Positions 50,448 through 62,759 of a stretch of 64,000 nucleotides of DNA are shown in pieces. The notes beneath the pieces are model-generated. The model ran no database searches. It saw only the letters and a program-made list of their open reading frames with translations, and was not told where the DNA came from. Source of the DNA: Orychophragmus violaceus (taxonomy: Eukaryota > Streptophyta > Magnoliopsida > Brassicales > Brassicaceae). A program made the translations under genes and the position numbers. Location of the stretch: assembly GCA_030180135.1 (NCBI GenBank), contig CM058233.1, positions 56,750,500 to 56,814,499 of the forward strand, given 5' to 3'. Every line of letters begins with the position of its first letter. The stretch's first letter is position 1.

Positions 50448-53400
50448 GTATTGGATACTGGTTGTGGCACTGATATTTGTTATAATATGCAGAGCCTGAA
50501 CAACAGTAGAACGTTGAAGGAAGGGCAAGTGGAACTGCGTGTCTGGAAGGAGCTTGGGATGCTGCCTCAGCCGTAGGGTTTTCACTTGTAGATGCCTTTG
50601 AGGCTTGGTTTTGTATTAAGTAATTGCTACAATGTACCTGCTTTAAGCAGAGTTGTCTTTCATTTTCTTGTAAAAAATTTGAATGTTTTTTCATTTTGAT
50701 AAAGACAAGTTTTGTTCTTTTGACCTTAATGAAATGTTAATTGTAGCACCCTATTCAAGGAATGGGTTTTATATCTTAAACCAAAGAGTGCCTAAATGTA
50801 ACATAAATACCGAATTGGTTTAAATCTGATAAATTAAACCTGATTTTCTTGGCATAAATGTTTTGGTCAAATAGAGTAAGTCGGATTCAGAAACCCTATA
50901 GTTATGGACTTTTGGGCTCATTTGATCGGATATCTTATGAGACTTGAATTCTGCTTACTGGACCAAAAGACAAAGGGCCCATCTTAGCCGAGCTAGAGAA
51001 AGGCCCAAAGACTTATTGGAGATTGAACATACTCATGTATGTGGTCCGATGAGCAGTAATGCCAGAGAAAATTTCCTGTACTTCATTGTCTCTACTGATT
51101 ACTTCAGTGAGTGTGACTGTGTTCATTTGATGAGACACAAGTCGGAATTCTTTGACATGGTCGAAAGAGTTCCAGAATGAAGTATAGAATCTGAATGACA
51201 GAAGTATTAAGACTCTGGATTAGATCACGAGTGAGAATACTTGAGTCATTAATGGTGTGATCATCTGAATGAGTGTGAAGTCGTTTCACAGCTCAATTCT
51301 CCTGAAAACCTTGAGGTATTTCTGTGAGAAAGAATCAGATCTTATTAGAAATGATTAAAGATGAGTCACACGAATCTTCCATGATATTCTTTAAGAATAA
51401 AGCTCTATAAATATCTAAGTTTACGTTGAAATAGTTCCACCAATATCAGTTGAAAGACACCACGTAAATGTGGATTGGAATCGATCCAAATTCGTCTTTA
51501 CTGAGTATTTGTAATTGTGCTACTTCGCTGGTTGTCCTAGGGAAACCAAGGCTTGTTACCTTTTACGTCCATTCTGTTTTCTAAGAAGGGAAGTTACTTT
51601 CCAAGAAGAACAGTGGGAGTAAAAGCGTAACTCGAAGAAATTCGAGAAATACAGGAGAATTTACAGATTTCTGTAGAATCTACACCTGTACAGCCTGAAG
51701 TTCGCAGATCTGAATGAATCAGTCACTAATCCGAGAGTGTTTTCTCGTCATTAGTTGAACCTGATGATCATTGAAAGTTCACATGATCTGATGATCATTG
51801 AAAGTGACTAACCTGCGAAATTCAAAAAGGCGAAAGTGAGCCCGGACTCCGAAAAATTACACTATGTGTAAGTTAGCTTCATTGATCCATTCATGGATGA
51901 AAGCAAACATATCGGAGTTGGAATCGTCGTTCTGTTGAAGTAGTCAAGGTTTTGACTTGAACAGGAACGAAGTGGAACTATACGTTTACTAATAGATAAG
52001 TGGGAGCAATGTTGCATTTCTCATAGTGTATGTCGATGACATACTGATTCTCGGAAATAACGTCCCAATGCTGCAGTCGGTAATGGACTGGCTTGGGAGT
52101 TGGTTTTGTGATTGACACGGGTAAAGCCACGTATGTTCTTGGATTTTGGATCTAAAGATAGAGATCCAAAAGAGCTGGTAGGACATGGTCAGGATTCTTA
52201 AATTGACAAAGTCCTACACGTAATTAGCAATCCAAGAAGGGTTTTATGCCAATGTCACATGGCAATACGTTAAGCAAGAAACAGTATCCTACGATATCTG
52301 CTGAGCTTGCAAGCATGGATAGGATTCCATATGCGTCGGCAATTGGATCTATCATGTATGCCATGACACGTACTTGTTTTGATGTTGCTTTAAAGTTAAG
52401 CAAGACAAGTAAAGACCAGTCAAATCCAGCAAAGAACCACTGGATTGCCGTAAAGAATATCCTAAAGTATTTGAGGAATACTAAGGATAAGTTCTTGGTT
52501 TACGGAGAAAGTGAGGTGCTACAAGTCGATAGAGTCTGAAAGGCAAGTTTCCAGTAGACAAAGATAATTCCCGGTCACAGTCCGGCTATATCTTGTGTCT
52601 ATCTGGCGGTGCAAGGCACTGTAGCTGACTCCATGACTTAAGCTGAACATTTCGCAGCTTGAGAAGGGGCGAAAGAGGTTGTTTGGAAAGAAGAGTTCAT
52701 CACTGAACTTGATGTGATTCCCAGCGTAGATAAGACTAGCTGCACATCAGAGGTCCAAACACCTTGAGGATAGGTATAACCTATTCCGTGAGATGAATGA
52801 CAGAGGTGTTAAGTAGATAAGCAAGTTTCATCGAATGAGAATGTTGCTAATCTATTAACAAAGCCACTCCTTAGGCCTAAGCACGAGTCGCGGACTGTAG
52901 CTGTAGGATGAGTGAAATTAAGATGTAGTCTTAATTTCAGTGGGAGTTTGTAAAGGGCTTTTCTAGTTGTTTTAAAAGGTTCATGTAAACATAATATTTT
53001 ATGTTTATGAAATCTATGATTTCTGGATTATTTTAACTGTGATATAAATAATCGTTCCAAAATGATTCATGTCATTATATATGGGCCATCGAAGTACATG
53101 AGTAGACTTGATCCTGAAACCCCATATTTAACGAAATGACATAAATCATAGTGTCCATAGTCGAAGGTTGTTGAATTGGAACACCAACAACCACTTGAGA
53201 CTAGATTGTGTTGAGACTTATGACCAAGTTTCGAGGGGTCATAGATGCGCGGCATCAAAGTTGACACATAGGTATATGTAGGGGAGCATATGACCGGAAA
53301 TGGCCCGCTGATGAGAACTCTACAAGATATTAATATATGTGTCATAAGAGGTTCTCATATACGACTATAGAGTATAGTCCTTAGACCTGAGTTCGCATGC

Positions 53401-53763
53401 ATGTGGCTGCACATGGAGTAATGCGCTTTGATCATTGTCTAACGCTGTTTCGTAACTGGGAGCGATACGGACCTTGGTTGGGTGTATTATGAATTGTGTA
53501 GTTCATAGTGACGGAACAAGATGGGATTTGTCCCTGCCGTTTAACGGAGGTAATATCTCTAGGCCAATCGGAGACTTGATAGCTGGTAAGAGAATGGCCA
53601 TTCCCAAACGGACTTGCCCAAGTCGTTTGCATTGTCAGTATCAAATCTGGTCCGATGAACATGGTCTGGCTATATAAGGATGACACGCATCTTGCCTTAT
53701 GCCAGATCGAGATATTGAGACAAAAGGACTAGGGAATGTAGGATTCCAGTACAAGTGGGAGAT
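50448..53763 (+). pseudogene. Eroded Copia pol and 3' region, unit 2
   Basis: Same relics as 21383-24649. It retains 49 bp (about 50867-50915) missing in unit 1 at about 21801; the segment is bounded by TTTTGG direct repeats. Confidence 0.8.
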
Positions 53764-54445
53764 TGTTGGGAATGTCCTGAAATCTACTGTACTATCTCTA
53801 GAAAGTATGATAAATGTCGAGATCAGACATAAGTCATAAATACTGGGTGATCATGATGGCTTGCTAGAGTCCGCTCTTGATCTATAAGTTTAGGACTTAT
53901 TACCAGTATTGTATGATCCCGAAGGGTCACACACCATAGCTAACGGGAAAGTTAAATGGAATTAATACGGTAAGATGCAATGGCATTTACTGTATTAGAT
54001 CAGAGAATTGGGCCAGACAAAATACAGGCTTTTGTCTGATTTGTGTCTTGGGCCCAAAAGATTAATGAGCCATTAGTCTAAAGACTTGGGCCCATTAATG
54101 AGAGGTTAAGGATTCGAAAACCCTAAGGGATTAAGTATCCCACACGATTTTGGGTTTGTGGCCGCGAGTCTCTTTCTCTCTAACTCTCTCTTTTCTGATC
54201 TGATCCATCTCTTTGGTCTAGCAGCCATCCCGGCTTGTAAGAGTGTGGATACCAAAGGAGGAGCAGGTTGTTCATCTGTTCTAACTGATCTCATCATTAC
54301 CATCAATTATCCGCTGCAATCTGAAAGGTAATGATCCAGGTTTGGTTGGTTTTATGATTCGTTTTGCAAGAACCTAGATCTGTTAAGATTATGTGTTAGG
54401 TTGAAACACGAGAATTAAACCTTGAACAAACACGATAATCCTTCA
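53764..54445 (+). repeat. 3' LTR of gag-only Copia (unit 2)
   Basis: 682 bp, matching 24650-25331. Confidence 0.92.
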
Positions 54446-55080
54446 GGGCCTTGGCTCGGGAAGAGGAGCTAAGGAAGAAGGCGGGCGGCCTGGATGGGGA
54501 GTTACAGGGCGCTCTGGCTCGGGTTTCGGTTGCAGACGTGCGGGCTGCGCAATGCCAGGCTGATCTGGATAAGGTTCTCGCTGACCGAGAGTTTGATGTT
54601 AAGATGGCAGCCCATGAGGCGAGAAAAGGGCTAAACGGTGAATATCTTAAGATTCTCGAGGGGATCGCAGCGAAAGAGAGCCGGAGGAAGGTCGCCGTGA
54701 GCGCTGAGATGAGGCTCCAGGAGGCCTTGGCTAATATCGCGCTTATCGCCGAGTTCGCCTCTGGTGAACTAGACCTGACCAAGGAGGTGATGGATTTGGC
54801 CGAGAAGAAAAGATTGGCCACGGAGGAGATGGACGCTGCAGCGGTGTCGAACTTCAGTATCAGCAAGCTAAATTTGCCGGTGATGTCGGACGACTCCGTG
54901 ATCCTTGCGCGCCCTTTAAGCCAGGCGGCTACTCGCCTTGATCAGTATGGGTCGAACCTCCCGACCGGAGTTAATTCGCGAGTTAGCGATGAGGTCGAGG
55001 GTCAACTCGAGGAGGACAGGGCGACCGATGGTCAGACAGGGGATCGAGACGAGGCTTCCTCTCCTTCCAAGCGGTTTTAG
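54446..55080 (+). pseudogene. Accessory ORF C-terminal part, unit 2
   Basis: Duplicate of 25332-25966. The coiled-coil frame is intact, but the N-terminal exons are absent from this unit and the Copia lies in front, so it is not expressible as the original protein. Confidence 0.65.
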
Positions 55081-56335
55081 TCCTTTTTATCTGTTTCCGC
55101 CCGAGGGGGCTTTTTAATTCAGACTTTTTGTTGCCCGAGGGGGCTTCTAATTTCTTTTTCAGACTTTGGTTGCCCAAGGGGGCTTTAATTTTCTGTTCGA
55201 ACTCGAGGACATCATGTCCTCTACTTTTTTTTTAAAAGAAAATTCTTTCATGCCTTAGCATAGACTTCATTGTTTTTATGCTTTAACGTAAAATCTGAGC
55301 CATTGTGGCGATTCGAACCTTTCTAGAGGGACCGGGAAGATAACTTGTTGTGTCGCCTTAGAAGGTTCGTTGTGATCTTTTAAGTCAGTCGCATTTGAGC
55401 TCGAGCTTTCTGCTAGGAATAGTCTGGAGCGCAACTACTTCGTAATGTAAGATTCAGGCTTAATCGCTGAAGAGAAGTATTAAGTATGAAAACGAATCGA
55501 AGTAAACTTACAAAGATCCGACTTGGAGTACGTGGAGGTCGCATGCTTGATTAGCTGTCTTGACCTCGTTATTTTGCTTAAGGGGTGGGGCAGCCCCCCG
55601 ATTCTTTTAATCCGTATGAGGCTTTGGAAGAATTGTATGTTTTTTGGAGAGATTATTCTGAATCTCTTTCTTTGTGACGATCATTTCAGTTCGTTCGAAG
55701 TGGGAAGACCGTTCTAGGTCGTTTGCTTTTGGGACGATCATTTCAGTTCGTTCGGAGTGGGAGGACCGTTCTAAGTCGCTTGTTTTTGGGACGATCATTT
55801 CAGTTCGTTCGAAGCGGGAGGACCGTTCTAGGTCGCTTGTTTGAAGGGATAATTTCATATCACTTGGTTATAGAAGGGAAAATTTCATATCGCTTTGAAG
55901 AGATAATTTCATATCGTCTTGTTATCTGGAAGAGGCCATTTCAGGTCACTTGGGAAGGATAATTTCATATCACTTTGACTTAGAAGAGATAATTTCATAT
56001 CTTTCGTTTCGGGAAGGGATAGTTTCATATCACTTATTTTGGAAAGGGATAATTTCATATCACTTTGCTATAGAAGAGATAATTTCATATCACTTTGGTA
56101 TTGGAGGAGATAATTTCTTATCAACGTAACGGCTCTAACTTTTGTGACAGGAAGAGACGTTTGATTAGAAGACTTATTTTGATTTCACAAAGATAAGTTA
56201 GTATGACTTCGTCAGAAGTTGTCGAGCTCGGTGAGAGCTTTGTGTTTGAGGGGTGGCTGCGCTCGAAATCGAGCTGCCTACGTACCCTTTTAAGGGGATC
56301 AAGCCATTTCGTAGTTCGATTATGTTGATGTACTC
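55081..56335. other. Gypsy B spacer with minisatellites, unit 2
   Basis: As 25967-27221. The 57-bp array is 55676-55846 and the about 30-bp array 55847-56124. No gene. Confidence 0.6.
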
Positions 56336-59300
56336 CTAGTGGAAATACTTTTTGAGGTTGATGATGTTCCAAGGTCGTAGTTCGGGCTTCTGGGTTTCCA
56401 CCGACTTGAGTCGGTAGACCCCGTCCTTTACGATGTCGGTGACCTGGTAAGGACCTTCCCACTTCGCTCCTAATTTTCCAGCGTGTTCTTCCTTTTTATG
56501 GTCGAACACTTTCCGTAAGACGAGCTCTCCTACTTGAAACCTCCGAGTTTTGATTCGGGAATCATAGTAGCGAGCCGCGGCTTGTTGGTAATTCTGGAGT
56601 CGAGCTAATGCGAGGTTCCTTCTTTCGTCGACGAGGTCGAGCTCGTCAGTTATCATCTTGTTGTTAAGTTCTTCTTGTCGCGGGCATTCTTCTTTGCGAA
56701 TGCTTGACACGAGAATTTCAGCTGGTACTACCGCCTCGATTCCGTAAGCTAGCGAGAAGGGAGTCTCGCCAGTGGATTTGCGGGGGGTAGTCCGGTAGGC
56801 CCAGAGTACGGCTGGGAGTTCGTCACTCCAGGTTGTTTTGCACTCGTTGAGCCTTTTCTTGAGGCCGTTCATAATCGCTTTGTTAGCTGCTTCTGCTAGC
56901 CTTTTCCCTTGGGGGTAGCGTGGCGTTGAGTAAGTCAGCTTTATGTTCCAAGTTCTGCAGAACTCTTTGAACGTGTTTGATATGAACTGAGATCCGTTAT
57001 CCGTGACGATCTCGTGGGGTAGTCCATGTCTGCAAACGATGTTTCGCCAGACGAACTCCTTAACGTGAACGTCCTTAATTTTTTGGTATGACTCTGCTTC
57101 AATCCACTTGGTGAAGTAGTCTGTCATCACCAATAGATGTGTGGCTTTCTTTTTGCCAGATGGGACCAGCGGTCCAACGATGTCCATTCTCCACCGCATG
57201 AATGGGTACGGCGATGAGATATAGGAGAGTTTCTCCGACGCTTGGTGGATAATTGGGGCATGCTTTTGGCCTTTATCGCACTTGTTGGAGAAAGATTCGC
57301 ATTCGGTGGCCATTGTAGGCCAATAGTAGCCTTGCCTTTTGATTCGCACGACCAATGCTCGTCCTCCAGAATGGCTTCCGCAGGATCCGTCATGTGTTTG
57401 TGTAATCACGGCTAGGGCTTGCTTTTTGTCAAGGCATTTAAGGTAAGGTCCGGAGAGGCTCCTTTTAAAGAGCTCTCCTTGTGTGACACAGTACCTCGCA
57501 CTTTGCATTTTAAGTTTCCACGCCTCCCATTTGCCATCGGGAACTTCGCCGTTTGTGATGTATCGAATGATCGGAGTTCTCCAATCTTCGTCATTGTTAG
57601 GCTCAGGTCCCTGACTAGTGGATGCGGTTTGAATTGGTCCGTCGGGGACGTTCGCGACGTATATGGTGTTTCTAGGATCAAGATCATCATCAATCTCGAT
57701 GATGTCGCTATTAGTGTCTGCGGGACATTCTTTGCGTTTGACATCGTTTTTCACAGCGGGCCCGTCCTCTTTCAAGGGCAGAGCTTTGAGAGCTATGTCG
57801 ATGCTTGGTTTTTCTATCCCTTCGACTGGTATGATTCTTTTGAGGTTAGGATCTGATGTCGATGCTAATGCGGCTAGCGCATCGGCTGCAGTGTTTTCAC
57901 CTCGTGGGATTCGTGTTAGATCGAAGAATTCGATCTGTTCGGCCAATGTATGGACTACCCATAGGTATGCTTCCATTCGTTCGTCTTTGGCCTCGTAGTC
58001 GCCATGATATTGGCTTGTGACCAGTTGGGAATCGCTGAAGGCATTTACTTCTCGGGCTCCTATTGCTATCGTAAGTCTAAGCCCGGCTATCAGCGCTTCG
58101 TATTCTGCCTCGTTATTCGATGCGGCGAAGCCCAATCTAAATGATTGTTCTAATACTTCACCCGTTGGGGAGACTAATTTCACTCCGACTCCGGACCCTT
58201 GTCTTGAGGAAGCTCCATCGACGTAGAGTTTCCATCTTTGGGCCGAAGTCGGGTCGAGTTCTATAGTCGGAGGGAGCTCGATTATGAAATCTGCCAGTAC
58301 TTGTGCTTTTAGGCATGTTCGAGCTTTGTATTCAATGTCGTACTCGCTAAGTTTGATAGCCCATTTGACCAATCGACCTGATTGGCTTGGACTGTGAAGG
58401 ATGGTTCTCAGTGGCTGAGAGGTCATCACTATTATCGAGTGCGATTGAAAATACGGTCGGAGTTTCCGAGCCGATGTTACTAGCGCTAAGGCGAGCTTTT
58501 CCATGGCGGGGTATCTGGTTTCAGCATCGATCAAGGTTTTACTGATGTAATACACCGGCCGTTGTTCGTTCTTTTCTTCGCGAACCAGGACTCCACTTAC
58601 TGCTGCCGTCGAGACGGCTAAGTAGAGATAAAGGGGTTCTCCTTCTACTGGTTTCACCAGTATGGGTGGTTCACTTAAGTAAGTTTTGAGATGAGTGAAT
58701 GCCTCTTCACACTTTTCGTCCCAAAGGAACTTTTTGTTTGCTTTGAGCAAGTGATAGAAGGGTAGACATTTATCAGTCGACCTCGAGATGAAGCGATTCA
58801 GAGCAGCTATTTTGCCGGTTAGGCGCTGGACTTCTCGCGTTGTTCTGGGAGATTTCATCTCTATGAACGTTGCGATCTGTTTGGGGTTCGCTTCGATCCC
58901 TCTTTCGGTTACTAAGTAACCGAGGAACTCTCCTGAAGGGACCCAAAGGTACATTTAGCTGGGTTGAGTTTCATCCCATACTTATTGAGAATGGTAAAAC
59001 ACTCTTTTAGTTGGGGAATGTGATCCTCGTACCTAGAAGATTTTACTAGCATATCATCGATGTAGACCTCCATGGTTTTGCCTAGGAGTCCTGAGAACAT
59101 CTTGTTGACGAGGCGCTGGTAAGTTGCTCCTGCGTTTTTTAGTCCGAAGGGCATGACTTTGTAGCAGTACGTGCCTCGATCAGTTATGAACGAGGTCTTT
59201 TCTTGGTCTTCGGGGTTCATCAATATTTGATTGTACCCTGAGAACGCATCCATAAAGGATAGCAGCTGATGTCCAGCGGTGGCCTCGACCAGTCGGTCGA

Positions 59301-59805
59301 TGTGCGGGAGTGGGAAGCTGTCCTTTGGACATGCTTTGTTGAGATCCGTGAAGTCTACGCAGACCCTCTACTTTCCGTTCTTTTTCTTAACCACCACGGA
59401 GTTTGCGAGCCAGTCGGGGTACTTGACCTCTCTGATCGATTCGATTTTTAATAACCGATCGACCTCGTCATTGACGGCTTTGGCCCGTTCAGGGCCTAGT
59501 TTTTGACGTTTCTGTCTTACCGGTTTGTAGGTCGGGTCGACATTCAGCTCGTGGCTGGTTACGTCGATGTTTATCCCTTTCATGTCTGCTGAAGACTAGG
59601 CGAAGGAGTCGACGTTCTTTTTGAGAAAAGAGACCAGTTCGTTCTTGACTGGCTCTGATAGGTCGATTCCTATGCCAACGAGTCTTTCGGGATGAGCCTC
59701 GTCTATGCAGACCTGAGTCGTGAGGTCCTTTGGGGGTCCTATTTGACTGGGGTCGTTCGACCTTTTGGTCTGCATGGTGGTGAGCTCGTCCTCTTTCTGT
59801 AATTG
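56336..59805 (-). pseudogene. Gypsy B pol, unit 2 (frameshift and stops)
   Basis: Same pol as 27222-30689 but damaged: a 1-nt deletion at about 58943 (GGGACCCAAAGG versus GGGACCCCGAAGG), and two Trp-to-stop changes, at 59368-59370 (KW to K-stop) and 59596-59598 (AW to A-stop). The 3' 872 codons (second part of RT onward) are still open from 58954 to 56336. Both stops are G-to-A transitions on the coding strand, the direction expected of cytosine deamination in methylated repeats. Confidence 0.88.
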
Positions 59806-60606
59806 CTACGCAGGGGATTTCTTGATCTGTTTGAATCCGTTCATGTAGCAATGGCGGGAAATCTTTTGACTTCCGTGAATGGTTTTGATCCCTTTGGGTG
59901 TCGGGAACTTTACGCATTGGTGGTAGGTCGATGGTACCGCTTTCATGTCGTATATCCATGGTCGACCTAAGATTGCATTATAGGGAGCTGGCCGATCTAC
60001 TATGACGAACTCTGTCATTCTCCGAACTCATCCAGCGATTACTGGGGCGAAGACAGAGCCCATCGAGTATGTCGTTTTTCCAGCAAAACCTACTAGTGGC
60101 GTCTTTTCTTCTACAACCTCGGAATCGTTGAAGTCCATCTTTTTGAACGCGTCGTAAAAGAGGACATCTACCGAAATTCCTGTGTCAATCATTATCCTTG
60201 AGAGTTCGACATCGCCCACTACTAGACAAACGAGGAGAGCGTCGTCGTGTGGTTTGTCGAGATTACTTGTCTCGCTCTCGTGGAAAATGATCTCGTGGTC
60301 TGGACCCAACATTGAGGTCTTTCCCCTTCTGTCGGTCTCGACTCTCCCTTGAAGAGCTTTGATCGAATTGACCGAGTCGCGGCAAAGCTTAGAGCCACTG
60401 AAGATGAAGTCGATTCGTTTAGGGGGTATAGCCCGTACACCCCCCCCCCCCCCCCCCCCCCCCCCCCCGCAGAGACGAGGGAGATTGATTCTTGAGCGTA
60501 AACTTTTGGCAGGAGCCGGAGGCGGGGATAGTGCCGAACCTCCCGAAGTACCGCTCAGGTTAAGCTCGCCGAGGATGAACTCGACTCGCTTCCGCGACCC
60601 TTGAGG
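59806..60606 (-). pseudogene. Gypsy B protease and gag end, unit 2
   Basis: Same TAG-CAA-TTA context (59797-59808) and the same protease TGA (60028-60030) as unit 1, so both predate the duplication. The poly-C tract of 29 lies at 60440-60468. Confidence 0.8.
60440..60468 (-). repeat. Poly-C tract (29), Gypsy B unit 2
   Basis: Twenty-nine C (G on the coding strand). This count is 3k+2, which brings gag and protease into one frame, unlike the 13 and 19 counts of the other copies. Confidence 0.75.
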
Positions 60607-62589
60607 GAGTGTTTCGGGAGATTACGGCTCCTTTGACCGTTCCCGTTTGTTTTGAGAGTGCTTTTTAGAGTTCGACTCCTTGGTCTGTTTGTTTTCCTTT
60701 TTGTCGGACAGAGTTTCCTCCTCGACCTCGGAGTCTTTTTTGCTTTCGGACTCTTGTTTTTGAGCCTCTGCTTTAGCTCGAGTATAGCAGTCCTCGGTCG
60801 AGTGCCCTCTCTTGTTGTGGAAATCCTAGAATTTTTCCTTGTCGAACTCGAATTTCTTCGAGCTCTTTGGGCTCTCGACCGCGTTGACGTTCCCTGACTT
60901 ACGGGAATCCTTTTTTCGAGTTTGAATTCTGCGGACCCGATGGGTTCCTTTCTTTCCGATGTTTTTCCCTGAGGGCCGTGGTTTCGTCCTCGAGGCGAGC
61001 AAAGGCCGATGCACGATGGAGGGCGTCATCGAGCGTTTGAGGTTCGCGGACTGTTATTTCCTCGCGGAATCAGGTTGAGAACCATAGTCCTCGTCTTAAC
61101 GCTTCTATAGCTACCTCATCTCGTGGGTTAGCGATTTTGGATTTTATTTCCTTGAATCGGTCGATGTACGAGCGAAGTGTTTCATCGGTTTTTGAGAGAC
61201 GCCAAATAAGGCTGCCTCGGTAGTCTTTTCCTCGATGAAAACGGAGTATTGTTTGAGGAAAGCCGTCATGAACTGGGTGAAGTTGTCAATGGACCTTTCT
61301 TCCAGTCCGGCAAACCATTCTAGGGCAGAACCTGATAGGTTTTCCGCGAAGAGCCTGCAGAAGGCTGGCTCCCTCTCCTCATCGGTAAGGTACACCCTTG
61401 CCATCGCTAGTCGGAATGCCCTGATGTGGGCTTTCGGGTCCGATTTCCCAGAGAATTCTGGAAACTTAGTTTTCTTGATCTCTCGGATTCTTGCAAACGC
61501 AATCCGATCTGTGAACGGCGTTTGTTGTGTTTCTTCGATCACTCGATCGATGTCAGGAGCCGCGCTCGTCGCCATGTGAACTTTTGAGCTCAGACTGTTA
61601 AACTGGGCTTTAGACTGTTCAATGTATTGTCTAAGCATATCGTGTTCATCGCCCTCTGCGGGTGCGAACTGGACTTGTGCATGTCCTGACGTTTGTTCCG
61701 GAAAAATGGGGTCGAGGAGATCGATTGTTGGGATCGACCTCGTCTGATCGGCCTGTGGCGTTCGGAACTGAACTGAGTTTGATCCATTAAGGAGTCCCGA
61801 GCTCGAGGCGAAGGCAGAACCTCCTAGTTGCCTCGGTCGGGTGTTAGAGTTACTCGGGAAAGGTGGTGGCCCGGGTAATGGTCGGTTTCTTGATCCGGTT
61901 GGATCTGTGACCATTGAACTCGAACCAAATGGGGTCGGTACCGCGATAGGGGTCATTGTTGGGCGGAAGACGCTATTTGACGTATTACCGAAATGTCCCG
62001 ACGTTCCCGGAGGAGTTACTACTTGGGAGAAGTCCAAGCGAGTACACGGTGGAGGACTTATGGGAGTTCGCGTTTGTCTGCCCCCTTGGCTTTGACTGGC
62101 GAGCTCTTCAAGACGGGCGTTCAGGCGCCGCTCTTGTTCTTCGAGCTGCGCTGCCAGGGAACGGTTTGCGACCTCTTGGGCCCTTGCGCTTGCCTCGTTG
62201 TTTCTCGTTCGATCTACCAACAGGCTTAACATCGAATGGATCTCGGCAAGATCGCTTGGTCCTTGTCTCTGTGGAGCGGAAGGTAGTGGTGAATTGGGTC
62301 TGGTTACTCCAGATCCTCCTCCCGGGGTGGGTATTGAGTCGTTTCTCATCCACACCCAGTTTCTGCTCGGATCATTAGTTCCTGACAAAACGTTTGTCGG
62401 AGTCTGGCTTGTCGCGATTGTTTGAGCGACGGAGCCGGCTGGTGCCGAGGTCGTGGAGACTGAGGCGGAGCTCGTCAACACGCCGTCGGTCTGACCCATG
62501 TTCCTTAGTGTTCTGAGGAACGTTGTCGACCGTTTGAGGGCGGTCAACCGGTGGTGTGGCGCTGGGAGAGCCAGTTTGGTCGGATTCAT
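60607..62589 (-). pseudogene. Gypsy B gag
   Basis: ATG 62589 (MNPTKLALPAPH). The long proline/serine-rich N-terminus contains a coiled coil (EEQERRLNARLEELA). The retrotransposon gag domain (PF03732-like) holds FPEFSGKSDPKAHIRAFRLAM and ALEWFAGLEERSIDNFTQF at about 61290-61480. A 1-nt frameshift near 61200 diverts the frame (GVSQKPMKHF in place of SQKTDETLR), and the domain continues in the next frame (FKEIKSKIANPRDEV). Further stops follow, including one at the first cysteine position of the knuckle (stop-DFHNKRGHSTEDC, about 60825) and a TAA after KEP near 60620. Confidence 0.8.
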
Positions 62590-62643
62590 CTCGATCTATC
62601 GGATCTAGGATCTGATTCTTAAGATAGGAAAGGCTATAGAATG

Positions 62644-62661
62644 TCCCCACAGTCGGCGTCA
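62644..62661 (-). promoter_or_regulatory. Gypsy B primer binding site
   Basis: Minus reading TGACGCCGACTGTGGGGA, two bases from the LTR end. A variant of the GGCGCC-type PBS of Tat elements; the exact tRNA is uncertain. Confidence 0.65.
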
Positions 62662-62663
62662 AA

Positions 62664-62759
62664 TGTGAGATCCAGGATTCACACTAAGAATTTGTATTCG
62701 TGGATTTGGACTTTTGGATATAGAAATGGTATAGTTTCCTATGAATCAAAGACTTTATT
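62664..62759 (-). repeat. 5' LTR of Gypsy B, fragment
   Basis: 96 bp matching 7533-7628. Cut at 62760 by the third Copia; the remainder should follow that element outside the window. Confidence 0.85.

Larger units (their letters stand above)
31727..54445 (+). mobile_element. Gag-only Copia (unit 2)
   Basis: Same insertion as 10357-25331, with TSD GGGCC at 31722-31726 and 54446-54450. 5' LTR in two parts (31727-32309 and 47673-47772), PBS 47774-47785, 3' LTR 53764-54445. The 5' LTR has picked up about four differences near the duplication junction (an extra G in AAAGTGTCG, CACATACC, GTGTTGGG, TTTTATGATC). Confidence 0.9.
31481..60606. repeat. Tandem segmental duplication, unit 2
   Basis: Repeats unit 1 in the same orientation with scattered differences, plus the 7,694-bp autonomous Copia and its TSD. 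At its right end the sequence continues into the rest of gag (GAGTGTTTCGGG), which unit 1 lacks. Confidence 0.9.
7533..62759 (-). mobile_element. Gypsy B: Tat-like Ty3/Gypsy element, minus strand, inserted in Gypsy A
   Basis: Boundaries: 3' LTR 7533-8071 with polypurine tract 8072-8086 (minus sense), and PBS 62644-62661 followed by the 5' LTR from 62664, which is cut at 62759 by another Copia. Order on the minus strand: LTR, PBS, gag, protease, RT, RNase H, second RNase H, integrase, spacer with minisatellites, antisense accessory ORF, PPT, LTR. A second RNase H-like domain and extra 3' ORFs are hallmarks of the Tat lineage. The expected TSD at the A junction is the CCCGC just left of 7533; the other TSD copy lies outside the window. 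The element is expanded by nested insertions and by a 21.4-kb internal tandem duplication. Confidence 0.8.

Noticed and set aside
10357..54445. Independent insertions of the same Copia and Athila at two sites
   Set aside because: Identical nested positions, identical TSDs and continuous flanking homology require duplication instead.
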